Assembly (NCBI RefSeq): GCF_025370755.1
Contig: NZ_JAMXFC010000038.1
Coordinates: 1 to 64,000, forward strand
Reading direction: 5' to 3'
DNA length: 64,000 nt
Origin: Laspinema sp. D2d
Lineage (GTDB): Bacteria > Cyanobacteriota > Cyanobacteriia > Cyanobacteriales > Laspinemataceae
Below, piece after piece: positions 46,782-55,902 of the stretch. A program made the translations under genes and the position numbers. The first letter of the stretch is position 1; each line of letters starts with the position of its first letter. The notes under the pieces are model-generated. The model saw only the letters and a program-made list of their open reading frames with translations. It was not told the DNA's origin and did no database searches.

Positions 46782-47495
46782 ATGAGTAGCAATTTAGCAA
46801 CAAAGCTGCGTGAAGGCACGAAAAAGTCTCACAGCATGGCAGAAAATGTGGGTTTTGTCAAGTGCTTTTTAAAAGGAACCGTTGAAAAAAGCTCTTATCG
46901 GACTCTGGTGCGGAATCTCTATTTCGTCTATTCGGCGATGGAAGAGGAAATGGAACGGCATCGCAATCACCCGATTCTGTCTCAGATTTACTTTCCTGAA
47001 CTGAACCGCAAGGCGAGTTTAGAGCAAGATTTAACTTTCTACTATGGCAGCAACTGGCGGGAGCAGGTGGCTCCTTCTGAGGCGGCTCAAGCCTATATTC
47101 AGCGGATCCGGGAAGTGTCGGAAACGTCACCAGAATTGTTGGTGGCTCATTCCTACACCCGTTATTTGGGCGATTTGTCCGGGGGTCAAATTCTCAAGGG
47201 AATTGCTCAACGGGCGATGAATTTAGAGGGCGATGGCACGGCTTTCTATGAGTTTGAGCAGATTTCTGATGAGAAGGCGTTCAAAACTCAGTATCGTGAA
47301 GCGATGAATAATTTGCCGATTGATGATGCCGATGCCGATCGCATTGTGGATGAAGCGAATCATGCCTTTGGGTTGAACATGAATATGTTTAAGGAACTCG
47401 AAGGCAGCTTGATTAAGGCGATCGGACAAATGGTGTTTAATGCCTTGACTCGTCGTCGCAATCGTGGCAACACCGAACTGGCAACGGCTGAATAA
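46782..47495 (+). CDS. ho1: Heme oxygenase
   Basis: It opens heme to biliverdin, the precursor of phycobilins. 237 residues. The proximal His is in REGTKKSHSMAEN (about 18), and YLGDLSGGQILKGIAQRAM (about 135-153) contains the distal helix glycines. The oxygen-dependent HO1 form uses ferredoxin as reductant. No ho2 or hemN neighbour is seen. Confidence 0.96.
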   Translation: MSSNLATKLREGTKKSHSMAENVGFVKCFLKGTVEKSSYRTLVRNLYFVYSAMEEEMERHRNHPILSQIYFPELNRKASLEQDLTFYYGSNWREQVAPSEAAQAYIQRIREVSETSPELLVAHSYTRYLGDLSGGQILKGIAQRAMNLEGDGTAFYEFEQISDEKAFKTQYREAMNNLPIDDADADRIVDEANHAFGLNMNMFKELEGSLIKAIGQMVFNALTRRRNRGNTELATAE

Positions 47496-47586
47496 TCTCT
47501 GAAAAAGTTAACGGAGCGATCGCCGATTGGCGCTAGGCTGTAGGGTCCAGTGTCAATGGGCGATCGCTCCGGTTTATTGAGGAGAT

Positions 47587-47859
47587 TTAGGAACAAGCTT
47601 GAATATCGATGCCACATTCATCAACCAGATAACACAGGGCCCGAAACCGCAGTCCCATCAGTTCATCGTAGAAGGGATTGAGTTTGCATAAGGGGGTAAT
47701 GTGGAGGAGGGTGCGTCCCCTAAATTTCAGGTCCCTGGCAAAGGGACATTGGGCTGGAATGAGCTTGTAAAGTTGTTTCGCCACCTGGGGATCGCGAATT
47801 TCAATCTGATCGAGCCATTGGCGCAGAGGTTGCAGGAAAGGGAGAGAACGTTGAGTCAT
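47587..47859 (-). CDS. Mo-dependent nitrogenase C-terminal-domain family protein
   Basis: A 90-residue protein with QWLDQIEIRDPQVAKQLYKL, IPAQCPFARDLKF and PFYDELMGLRFRALCYL, matching the small Mo-nitro_C family of cyanobacteria. No nitrogenase genes are in the window, so the name does not imply nitrogen fixation. Function unknown. Confidence 0.8.
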   Translation of the reverse strand: MTQRSLPFLQPLRQWLDQIEIRDPQVAKQLYKLIPAQCPFARDLKFRGRTLLHITPLCKLNPFYDELMGLRFRALCYLVDECGIDIQACS

Positions 47860-48010
47860 GATAGTATCTCATCGGGGTGCGATCGCAATTCGCTTGCCCC
47901 TGTAAATGGGTCCTATTTCCACCATAGACGGCTTAACACAAAGTTTTGTAAAGGAAGTGACAAAAGTCCCCCGGTCCTTGTAAAGGTTTTGTAAAACCTC
48001 AAGAGCCAGT

Positions 48011-49516
48011 TTACGACTCCCCAGAACCAGACTTCAGGGCGATCGCCGCTTCAATTTCGCCCAATTCATCCAGAATTTGTCCTAATTTTTCCCGGAGTAG
48101 GCGGGATTGGGTACTGTCAACCTTGCCGGTTTCTAACAGTTTGAGGGCGGTTGCATAGGCACGACTTGCTTCTAGGAGTTTCCCCGCATCCTGGAAGGTA
48201 TCCCCTAAAATTTGATAGGTTTGGGTGAGCGTTGGATTGAGTTTTAGTGAGTGTTGACAGAGGGTCAGCGCTCGGTGTAATTGTCCTTGGTGATAGGCAA
48301 TTTCGGCTTGTTGGGTGAGGATTTCAGCCGTTGGCGGAACGGATGGACTGTTCAATCCACAGAGGTGATTTAACCAGTCAATCCAGGCAGTGGCACGCAC
48401 TTCCCAAGTGCAGAAATGATGGATATAATCCACCTGTTTTTGCAGTTGGGATTCGGCATTAATATCTTGCAAATCTGCGATCGCCTGCACCGTGGTTTCA
48501 ACAAACCGATTCCCATAATTTTGCCAATCGCTTCTTAAGGAAAATTGCCAATCTCTGACAGAAGAAAATCCCTGTACATCCTCCACTGAAACTAAGGGAC
48601 AAAAACCCGCTGCTGTTTCTGTGAGTGCTGCTAAATTGCTGGTTACCACCCGACATCCACTTGCCATTGCTTCCATGACGGCAATACAAGAGGTTTCTTT
48701 AAAGGTATTGGGATAGGTTAATAGAGAAACCGATCGCAATTGTTGAGCCAGTTCCGGTTGAGAAACTGACCCCAAATATTCGACGCCTTCCATGTCCCGA
48801 CAGCGTTGATAGAGGGAACCATAGACGGATTCATCGATATCTTCCCGCAGTTGATAGACTTTTTTGCTCGAGAAAACTTTGAGAAGGGTTCCGGGGACAG
48901 CTTGGCGAATTTTGGGGAAAATTGATAAGAGTAAATCTAATCCTCGGAAGGGAGTGCTGGTGTAGGCGAGAATGGGGGGATGAGATTTATGGGCGAGGAT
49001 AGAAGTATTGGGGGAAAAGAGGTTTTGAAAAGCGGGGGCGATCGCATTTCTGAGAATTGCACTGCGATCGGAATTTATATTAAAAGTTACTTCAAATTGA
49101 TGTTGCTGCCACTCACTGACAAAGGCAAATCCATCATAACTATCCCGTTCCTCTGGATTTTCTAACGGCTTCATCGCGTTGAGAGTGGGAAGCTGTTGAG
49201 TCCATAAAATTAACCGAATTTTATCCCCGAAGAATTGCCGGAGGGGGATACCTTTGCCTGCCACATTTAAGATAATCGCCACATCCAGCGATCGGCACAC
49301 TGTCTCAGGAATAGTATTTAAAGGCAACGCAAAACACTGTACCCCTCGGGATATTCCAGGCTTAGAAGTTTGATTAAATACAAACACATCATGACCCTGT
49401 TGCGCCAATTGTTCCGCTAAATAACATAAGGCAGATTGGGAACCTCCCATTGGCATCTGATAGGCACTTTCTACCCGGTAATCCCAATCGGAAGGGTCTA
49501 TAAATGCAATTTTCAT
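48011..49516 (-). CDS. Group 1 glycosyltransferase fused to TPR repeats
   Basis: About 501 residues. A GT4-like domain begins MKIAFIDPSDWDYRVESAYQ, with GGSQSALCYLAEQLAQQGHD, SKKVYQL, SVSLLTYPNTFKETSCIAVM and EAMASGCRVV. The C-terminus (about 400-500) has TPR units such as AEIAYHQGQLHRALTLCQHS and YQILGDTFQDAGKLLEA. The ATG at 49516 gives the normal N-terminus. The frame reaches 49600. Probably makes a cell-surface glycan. Confidence 0.85.
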   Translation of the reverse strand: MKIAFIDPSDWDYRVESAYQMPMGGSQSALCYLAEQLAQQGHDVFVFNQTSKPGISRGVQCFALPLNTIPETVCRSLDVAIILNVAGKGIPLRQFFGDKIRLILWTQQLPTLNAMKPLENPEERDSYDGFAFVSEWQQHQFEVTFNINSDRSAILRNAIAPAFQNLFSPNTSILAHKSHPPILAYTSTPFRGLDLLLSIFPKIRQAVPGTLLKVFSSKKVYQLREDIDESVYGSLYQRCRDMEGVEYLGSVSQPELAQQLRSVSLLTYPNTFKETSCIAVMEAMASGCRVVTSNLAALTETAAGFCPLVSVEDVQGFSSVRDWQFSLRSDWQNYGNRFVETTVQAIADLQDINAESQLQKQVDYIHHFCTWEVRATAWIDWLNHLCGLNSPSVPPTAEILTQQAEIAYHQGQLHRALTLCQHSLKLNPTLTQTYQILGDTFQDAGKLLEASRAYATALKLLETGKVDSTQSRLLREKLGQILDELGEIEAAIALKSGSGES

Positions 49517-49744
49517 ATCAAGTTTACAGCGGGAGAAACGATTGGAAACAGGCGCGGAACCCAGGGGTGATCTGAGCCACCATCCCTTAGACATCGACAA
49601 CCATTGATAATATCACCCGGGGCGGGATCAGTCATCCGGATGGGAAAAAATGTGCGATGGGGACAGGAACAGGGTAAATTTGACAATGGAGTTTATTTTA
49701 ACTGTCGTTCTGTCCCAGAAGGGGCAAACCTAGGAGTGGATCTG

Positions 49745-50443
49745 ATGAGTACAGCAAATGCCATGAAACGCGAAGTCGGCAAGGCAGCCGCGCAACGAGT
49801 GAAATCTGGTTCCATTGTGGGATTAGGGACGGGTTCTACCACTGCTTATACCATTGAGTTCCTCGGGGAACGGCTGAAAAATGGGGATTTAAAAGATATT
49901 AAAGGGATTCCGACTTCGTTTCAAGCATCAGTGCTGGCGAAACAGTTTGGGATTCCTTTAACGACGTTGGATGAAGTCGATCGCATTGATATTGCTATTG
50001 ATGGTGCTGATGAAGTTGATCCTCATAAAAACCTAATTAAAGGCGGCGGTGCAGCACATACTCGGGAGAAAATTGTTGATTGTCTCGCCGATGTATTTAT
50101 TGTGGTGGTAGACAGTTCTAAATTAGTGGATAAATTGGGTTCTACCTTTTTGTTACCTGTCGAAGTATTGCCGATGGCAATGACGCCGGTGATGGCAGCG
50201 ATTAAAAAGTTAGGAGGAGTCCCAGAATTGCGGATGGGGGTTAAAAAAGCCGGACCCGTAATTACGGACCAAGGAAATTTTGTGATTGATGTCAAATTTG
50301 AGAGTATTGACAATCCAGCAGAATTAGAAAAGACGCTGAACAATATTCCTGGCGTGTTGGAAAATGGGTTATTTGTTGGGGTAACAGATGTGGTTTTAGT
50401 CGGTGAAGTGGTAGACGGTAAAACCGTGATTCGGGAACTGTAA
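49745..50443 (+). CDS. rpiA: Ribose-5-phosphate isomerase A
   Basis: It interconverts ribulose-5-P and ribose-5-P in the Calvin and pentose phosphate cycles. 232 residues from the ATG at 49745, preceded 8 nt by AGGAG. Motifs are [26 protein letters not shown] (about 86-97), [12 protein letters not shown] and PVEVLPMA. The open frame extends upstream to 49604, but the family starts where I place it. Confidence 0.96.
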   Translation: MSTANAMKREVGKAAAQRVKSGSIVGLGTGSTTAYTIEFLGERLKNGDLKDIKGIPTSFQASVLAKQFGIPLTTLDEVDRIDIAIDGADEVDPHKNLIKGGGAAHTREKIVDCLADVFIVVVDSSKLVDKLGSTFLLPVEVLPMAMTPVMAAIKKLGGVPELRMGVKKAGPVITDQGNFVIDVKFESIDNPAELEKTLNNIPGVLENGLFVGVTDVVLVGEVVDGKTVIREL

Positions 50444-50515
50444 AAGGGGACGGTAAAAGGGGCGATCGCCTATTCGGGTTAAGCCATTTTACAGCCATTG
50501 AATCATTGACAACCC

Positions 50516-50578
50516 GGGAGTGGGAGCGTCTTGCTCCCTTGCTATAATTAGAATTAGGGAGCGAGATGCTCCCACTCC
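50516..50578. repeat. Inverted repeat GGAGTGGGAGC ... GCTCCCACTCC
   Basis: Left part GGGAGTGGGAGCGTCTTGCT and right part AGGGAGCGAGATGCTCCCAC form a long imperfect hairpin around TATAATTAGAATT. It lies between rpiA and the aldo/keto reductase gene. Confidence 0.8.
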
Positions 50579-50645
50579 AAATCGGGGCTTTGATGATGAA
50601 TTCAGATGAAATGCAATCTAAATTATTAAATTACAGTTCAAATTT

Positions 50646-51833
50646 ATGACTATGCAATATCGACGCTTTGGACGAACTGAATTGCAAATGCCGGTATTTT
50701 CCTGCGGGGGCATGAGATATCAGTATAAGTGGCAGGATGTGCCGCAATCGACGATTCCTACGAATAATCAAGAGAATGTAGAAGCGATTATCCGACGTTC
50801 TCTGGAAGTGGGAATTAATCATATTGAAACAGCTAGGGGATACGGCACTTCAGAAATCCAACTGGGTGAAATTCTCCCCAAATTACCCCGAGAAAAGCTG
50901 ATTGTTCAAACTAAAGTTGGACCGACAGAAAACCCCGAGGAATTTCGAGCCACTTTGGAACAATCCCTGTCTAATTTAAAGTTAGAGTATGTGGATTTAT
51001 TGGGAATTCATGGAATTAATACCCCAGAATTGTTAGACTACACCATTCGTCCCGGGGGATGTTTGGATGTAGTCAAAGAGTTTCAAGCGCAAGGCAGAGT
51101 CCGGTTTGTTGGGTTTTCCACTCATGCACCAACGGAAGTGATTATCAAATCCATCGAAACCAATCGGTTTGATTATGTCAACCTCCATTGGTATTATATT
51201 AATCAGGTAAATTGGCCTGCAATTGAAGCAGCAACCCAACAGGATATGGGAGTATTTATTATTAGTCCCTCTAATAAGGGGGGCAACCTTTACAGTCCTC
51301 CGCAAAGATTAGTGGAACTCTGTGAACCCTTGACTCCCATTGTCTTTAATGACCTCTTTTGTTTGTCTCATCCTCAAATTCATACTTTGAGTATTGGCGC
51401 ATCAAGACCCACGGATTTTGAGGAACATTTGAAAACTTTAGACTTGTTAGAAGACGCCGAGGAACTGTTACCACCGATTATTGAGCGGTTAGAACAAGCG
51501 GCGATCGCCCGCTTTGGAGAAGATTGGGTTAGAAGCTGGCATATTGGCCTACCTACCCCAGAAGAAACCCCCAATTCGATTAACATTTACCAAATTTTAT
51601 GGCTGAGAAACCTGGCGATCGCTTATGATCTGGTCGAGTACGCTAAAATGCGCTATAATTTGCTTGGAAATGGCAACCATTGGTTCCCGGGAGAAAAAGC
51701 CGAAGCCGTCCAAACCTTAGACTTTAGCCAATGTCTGGCGCGGAGTCCTCACGCGGATAAAATTCCTGGACTTTTAGCCGATGCTCATCAGTTACTCGCC
51801 GGGGAAAGTGTTAAACGCCTCTCCCAACAATAA
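50646..51833 (+). CDS. Aldo/keto reductase family protein
   Basis: A 395-residue protein. The AKR barrel has FGRTELQMPVFSCGG, NHIETARGYGTSE (tetrad Tyr, with Glu instead of the usual Asp), IVQTKVGP (Lys) and LLGIHGIN (His). The C-terminal extension (about 300-395) resembles the region that in relatives carries a CxxC-type [4Fe-4S] cluster. Here only one Cys is left, so the cluster appears lost. An in-frame ATG two codons downstream is an alternative start. Confidence 0.87.
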   Translation: MTMQYRRFGRTELQMPVFSCGGMRYQYKWQDVPQSTIPTNNQENVEAIIRRSLEVGINHIETARGYGTSEIQLGEILPKLPREKLIVQTKVGPTENPEEFRATLEQSLSNLKLEYVDLLGIHGINTPELLDYTIRPGGCLDVVKEFQAQGRVRFVGFSTHAPTEVIIKSIETNRFDYVNLHWYYINQVNWPAIEAATQQDMGVFIISPSNKGGNLYSPPQRLVELCEPLTPIVFNDLFCLSHPQIHTLSIGASRPTDFEEHLKTLDLLEDAEELLPPIIERLEQAAIARFGEDWVRSWHIGLPTPEETPNSINIYQILWLRNLAIAYDLVEYAKMRYNLLGNGNHWFPGEKAEAVQTLDFSQCLARSPHADKIPGLLADAHQLLAGESVKRLSQQ

Positions 51834-51842
51834 TGGCTTTAA

Positions 51843-52454
51843 ATGATGACAGCAAGCCGGATATGTTTTGTCGGTGACTCCTTTATAAACGGAACCGGAG
51901 ACCCAGAATATTTAGGCTGGACCGGCAGAATTGTTGCAGCAGCTTGTCAAGCTGGAGAAGAGATTACCTATTATAATTTGGGGGTTCGACGAGATACCTC
52001 AGCGGATATTTTAAGGCGGTGGCTGCCTGAAGTTTCCCATCGCTTACCCCCAGATTGTAATGGAAAAGTCCTATTTTCCTTTGGTGCAAACGATATTACC
52101 CTGGAAAAAGGAAAAACTCGCATAGACTTTCCGGACTCCCTGAACAATGCATGGCAGATCCTTGAACAGGCGAAATTGTTGTTCCCAGTGCTAATGGTGA
52201 GTTCTCCTCCCCTTGGCAACTCCGAAGACAATTTAAGACTGGCTGCTTTATCCAATCAATTTGAGCAAATTTGCTGCCATCTGTCCATTCCCTATTTAGA
52301 TGTCTTCACACCCCTTCAAAACTCTCCCATTTGGACTCGTGAAGTAGCGGCTACTGATGGAGCACATCCTCAATCTGCCGGATATGCAGAATTAGCAGAT
52401 TTGGTAAAAAATTGGGTAGGCTGGACCTCTTGGATTAACTCAAGGAAAACATGA
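51843..52454 (+). CDS. SGNH/GDSL-type esterase
   Basis: A 203-residue protein with RICFVGDSFINGTGDPEYLG (GDS block at about 9-12), NLGVRRDTS (Gly block), FSFGANDITLEKG (GxND, block III) and ATDGAHPQSAGYAEL (block V Asp-His). It is 9 nt after the aldo/keto reductase gene and overlaps the next gene by 4 nt. The substrate is unknown. Confidence 0.87.
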   Translation: MMTASRICFVGDSFINGTGDPEYLGWTGRIVAAACQAGEEITYYNLGVRRDTSADILRRWLPEVSHRLPPDCNGKVLFSFGANDITLEKGKTRIDFPDSLNNAWQILEQAKLLFPVLMVSSPPLGNSEDNLRLAALSNQFEQICCHLSIPYLDVFTPLQNSPIWTREVAATDGAHPQSAGYAELADLVKNWVGWTSWINSRKT

Positions 52455-53347
52455 AAACCTTAAAACTTTCCATCCCCAAACCGAAAACCCAAATTTCTCT
52501 AACCCTCTTAAGTTTTCTACTCCTATTTCCCGGACTGAATAGCTGTACAATGGGGGGAAATAATACCGTTACGACCATCCCGGAAGCAGAAAAAGATCTA
52601 CCCGAACAGCGATTTTTAGAATTTCCGGGATGGCTCGGATTTGGGACTAAAGTTCAACAAGAGGGGGTCAGTAAGTTTCCTTTTTCTCCAACCAGTGGAG
52701 AGGCACAAATTGCCATGTTTTCTGAACAATGGTCGCTAGTTGATCCAGGAACCCCAGTAGTGGCGATCGCGCCGGGAATTCGCGAAGAAGTAACCTTGCG
52801 GCGTTGGCAAAATGAACCCTACGGTTGTAACAACAGTCCGACCCCGATGGCGACCTTTAATGCCTCTCAAACCATCCCAGAAGGAGCCGTTTGGGTGTTA
52901 CCACCCTCTCAAAAAGATGCTGCTAAGGCTCTAACGGTGGAAACCCTACCTATTGAGCGAATTCCGGAGGGCGTCCTGCGTAGAGATCCGCCAGACCCCG
53001 AGCAAATCCGAGCCTGGGAAGCCGGAGGAACCATCATTGTATTAGAGCAAACCACCGAGACTACCGCAATGTTAACGGTTGCTGACAATGCCGGAACCCA
53101 TCTTTACGCCAACCCGGTGGAACTTTTGGTGATGCCAGGACCCATAGGGGAACGGATTGATTTTTCTCGACGCTTTCAACCGGGAATTCCTCAACCCATT
53201 GGTGCATTCCAATTCCAAAATAATGCCGTTCCTCTGTTGGTGTTGTGGCGTTCCAGCTTGGAGGGTCATAGCTTTGAGGCACTGATTCCTAGAGGCGATC
53301 GCCTAGAGTCAATTGATGTCGGTTCCGTCTACTATTGCGCCTCCTAA
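52451..53347 (+). CDS. Predicted lipoprotein of unknown function
   Basis: A 298-residue protein. A hydrophobic signal, SLTLLSFLLLFPG, ends in LNSC, a good lipobox (Cys32), so it is likely anchored to a membrane by a lipid. The mature part contains APGIREEVTLRRWQNEPYGC and ends VGSVYYCAS. I see no known domain. ATGA overlap with the SGNH gene suggests translational coupling and a shared envelope role. Confidence 0.75.
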   Translation: MKTLKLSIPKPKTQISLTLLSFLLLFPGLNSCTMGGNNTVTTIPEAEKDLPEQRFLEFPGWLGFGTKVQQEGVSKFPFSPTSGEAQIAMFSEQWSLVDPGTPVVAIAPGIREEVTLRRWQNEPYGCNNSPTPMATFNASQTIPEGAVWVLPPSQKDAAKALTVETLPIERIPEGVLRRDPPDPEQIRAWEAGGTIIVLEQTTETTAMLTVADNAGTHLYANPVELLVMPGPIGERIDFSRRFQPGIPQPIGAFQFQNNAVPLLVLWRSSLEGHSFEALIPRGDRLESIDVGSVYYCAS

Positions 53348-53371
53348 ACCAACCGGCAACTACAAGTTTAA

Positions 53372-53401
53372 CCCTCCCCAAGACACAGGGGAGGGCTTTT
53401 T
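53372..53401 (+). terminator. Terminator after the lipoprotein gene
   Basis: CCCTCCCC and GGGGAGGG pair around AAGACACA, followed by CTTTTTC. It is a typical factor-independent terminator for the 50.6-53.3 kb genes. Confidence 0.85.
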
Positions 53402-53544
53402 CGTCTTTACCCCGTCTTGCTAACCCCCTCCCTGAGTGGGGTTTACCCCATCCCTCATTCCCCCCCTAGGGGATGTTACCCTAGAGGGAATCGGAAACAT
53501 GAACCCGATAGCGGAATCCTAACTCGAATATTGAGGAGTCAAAC

Positions 53545-54687
53545 GTGGTTGCAAGTCCCGAACAACAACAAGCAACAACCCAAGTCAGCAACGGCAGTCA
53601 TTCCCACGGCGATCGCGTCGCTGTGTTATTGATGGGGTATGGAGAAGTCGAAAGTTACGACGACTTTGCCAACTATAATGAACAAGCGCTGAATCTGCTC
53701 ACCGCGAAGTTCGCACCTGTTCCAAGCTGGATCTACCCCCCTCTGGCAAAATTACTCGCTATCTTTGATTTCCATGAGTGGAGTCATCAGCATGGCAAAT
53801 TCATCTCCCCTCACAATGCCATTTTTGAGAAACAACGGGAGGGAATCGAGCATGAACTGCAACATCAGTGGGGCGATCGCATTAAAGTCTTCAAAGCATT
53901 TAACTTTTGTGCGCCGCACCTTCCCGAGCAAGTTCTCACCGAAATTAAAGCCGAAGGATTTGATAAACTACTAATTTATCCCCTGTTAGTGGTTGATTCT
54001 ATCTTTACCAGCGGGATTGCCGTAGAACAAGTCAATTTAGCCCTCGAAAAGCTCAAGGATGGCAATGGCGAGCATTGGGTTAAGGATATGCGATATATCC
54101 CTTCTTTTTATAACCAACCCGCCTATATCAATTTGATGGCACAAATGGTCGAACAAACCATTGCTGCTGAACTCAATGGAGAACATCTTGCCTCACAAAT
54201 TGGCATTGTGCTAATGAATCATGGTTGCCCTCACAAGGCAAAAGGCTTTACGTCAGGAATTACGGAAAGTCAGGCTTTGTATGATGCTGTCCGGGATAAG
54301 CTGATTGAGCGCTACCCCTTGATTTCTGTGGGTTGGCTGAATCACCAAACTCCGTTGATTGAATGGACTCAACCCAACGCCACTCTCGCCGCCGAGAACT
54401 TGATTCAACTCGGAGCAAAAGCCGTTGTGTTTATGCCGATCGGGTTTGCAACGGAAAATCATGAAACCCTGCTGGATGTGCATCATATTATTCATGATTT
54501 AGAGAAGCGTCACTCCGATGTGAGTTATATTCAAATGCCCTGTGTTAACGAACAGCCGGAGTTTTTGAAAATGGTGGCCGAATGGGCAAATCCGCTGATT
54601 GAAGACTTACTCAGCGATCGCGCTGCTGTAGCCGGAACCCCCTTAGTGGCAGTTCCTCACACCCCTCACCATCACCACCATCACTAA
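53545..54687 (+). CDS. Ferrochelatase-family protein with C-terminal His6
   Basis: A 380-residue protein, GTG start with GAGGAG 6 nt upstream. It has DRVAVLLMGYGEVESYDDFA instead of the classical LLNLGGP start, then SPHNAIFEKQ, LIYPLLVVDSIFTSGI, VLMNHGCPHKAKGFTSGI and FMPIGFATENHETLLD. The pattern fits a cyanobacterial branch of the chelatase/ferrochelatase family. Classical HemH residues are altered, so the metal and tetrapyrrole are uncertain. The C-terminus ends in six consecutive histidines after HTP. Confidence 0.78.
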   Translation: MVASPEQQQATTQVSNGSHSHGDRVAVLLMGYGEVESYDDFANYNEQALNLLTAKFAPVPSWIYPPLAKLLAIFDFHEWSHQHGKFISPHNAIFEKQREGIEHELQHQWGDRIKVFKAFNFCAPHLPEQVLTEIKAEGFDKLLIYPLLVVDSIFTSGIAVEQVNLALEKLKDGNGEHWVKDMRYIPSFYNQPAYINLMAQMVEQTIAAELNGEHLASQIGIVLMNHGCPHKAKGFTSGITESQALYDAVRDKLIERYPLISVGWLNHQTPLIEWTQPNATLAAENLIQLGAKAVVFMPIGFATENHETLLDVHHIIHDLEKRHSDVSYIQMPCVNEQPEFLKMVAEWANPLIEDLLSDRAAVAGTPLVAVPHTPHHHHHH

Positions 54688-55383
54688 AAATCTATCGGAA
54701 GGTAGAAAACTGATCACACATTTCGGGTGATCCCTCTGGAGAGGGAAATTACAGATCAATCAACCGACCCATTTGCCCGAAAACTAAAGGTTTCATCCGG
54801 GGAAGTTAGAAAACAGATACCCCTTTAATTTCTGTGGTAAACTGCTCGAACATCCCCGGATGAAACAATTCATCACAACCGAGCGTCATCCTGAGACACC
54901 CTGGACTGGAGGCTTGGGATGAGCCACCAGAGAATCCCTTGAGTAGAGGGATCATTCAGGAAAATGCTGTCATCGAGTGGATGTTAGATTAGAAAACTGA
55001 CACAATTGATTAAAATTGAGTCGTTTATAGGGGCTTTCTCTCGGGAGAAAGCCCCTTGCCATCGTCTAGGGCTAACATTTTGTTAGGGTGAGGGAGACTC
55101 AGGAAACATTGAAAGTCAGAACTAGAATAAAAATGGAGAATTTGGAAAATAACAAGCCATCCATTTTTTTACCCATTAGTCCTTGCGATCGCCAGCGGGG
55201 ATCACAAGTATGATAGGCGCTCTAGCGATCCCCACAACTGGGAAACCGGCACTCTGGCGATCGCCTTTGAGATTCCCAGTGATAACGATCGCACAACTGA
55301 AGGCGATCGGATCACCCAACTTGGTGGAGAATTCGTTGAGCATGAACGTCAGTATTCCTCACGGTGTTGAGGAGGAGTCATTT
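54688..55383. other. 696-nt intergenic region with long inverted repeat
   Basis: Contains GTTTCATCCGGGG (54790-54802) and its exact reverse complement CCCCGGATGAAAC (54854-54866), 51 nt apart. A very stable hairpin at 55030-55055 and several HIP1 sites follow. No protein gene is seen before the small frame at 55384. A structured non-coding RNA is possible. Confidence 0.5.
55030..55055 (+). terminator. Very stable hairpin, no T-run
   Basis: GGGGCTTTCTC and GAGAAAGCCCC form a perfect 11-bp stem closed by a C(TCGG)G tetraloop. No T-run follows, so termination is uncertain. Confidence 0.5.
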
Positions 55384-55491
55384 ATGGATTATACGTGGAA
55401 ACCTTTTCTGTGGTTAGCAGGCACAATCGCCCTGCAAGTCGTCACCCTGAGCCTTGCCGCCCTCATGTTAGTCGCATTTTCATCCCCTTAA
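55384..55491 (+). CDS. 35-residue single-helix membrane protein
   Basis: A strong GAGGAGGAG lies 7 nt before the ATG at 55384. The product MDYTWKPFLWLAGTIALQVV continues with a hydrophobic stretch to AFSSP, one transmembrane helix with little else. It does not match PetG, PetL, PetN, PsbX or PsaM as I remember them. A longer in-frame opening upstream to 55183 has no ribosome binding site and unlikely composition. It could be a small subunit or regulator of a membrane complex. Confidence 0.55.
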   Translation: MDYTWKPFLWLAGTIALQVVTLSLAALMLVAFSSP

Positions 55492-55902
55492 ACTCAAGGG
55501 CGATCGCACATTTTCCCGGTCTCCCCCCGGCCTAATTCCCTTGTCGTTTCTAGCATCCAAAACATCCATTCCGAGCAGCATTTCCCACAGCTAAATAGGA
55601 CCAAATGCCCTCCCCAGTCTGCACCATCCGCCTCTAATCCGACCCCAAACTAATCGTCGGTGAAGGAGCATGAGGGCTAACAGACGCCAGATCCCTCGAT
55701 TTGGCAGGCATTAAACCCTCCCCCTAGGCGATCGCCCAGAGGGAGGGTTTTAATTGAAAGCGCAACAGGGATCAAGGCAGTACGACCGGACAAACGTTAA
55801 ACTAGAAGCGGGACCTAATTTCGAGGGATAAATCGCCGAGGGTTCATTATTTAGGACCTCAGCATCGACAACTTCAAACAGGCACAGGTGAAGCGATTGA
55901 AT
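55492..55902. other. Intergenic region before ftsH
   Basis: No gene seen. A hairpin of the CCCTCCC type is at 55713-55752. The ftsH promoter should lie in the last 130 nt. Confidence 0.4.
55713..55752 (+). terminator. Hairpin terminator upstream of ftsH
   Basis: AAACCCTCCC and GGGAGGGTTT flank a HIP1-containing loop and are followed by TAATT. A plausible terminator for the small membrane protein transcript. Confidence 0.6.

Noticed and set aside
47587-47859. Evidence for nitrogen fixation from the Mo-nitrogenase C-terminal-domain protein
   Set aside because: The family is widespread in cyanobacteria without nif genes, and no nif gene is present here.
55183-55383. Longer version of the small membrane protein starting at 55183
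   Set aside because: No ribosome binding site and unlikely composition. The ATG at 55384 has a strong GAGGAGGAG upstream.
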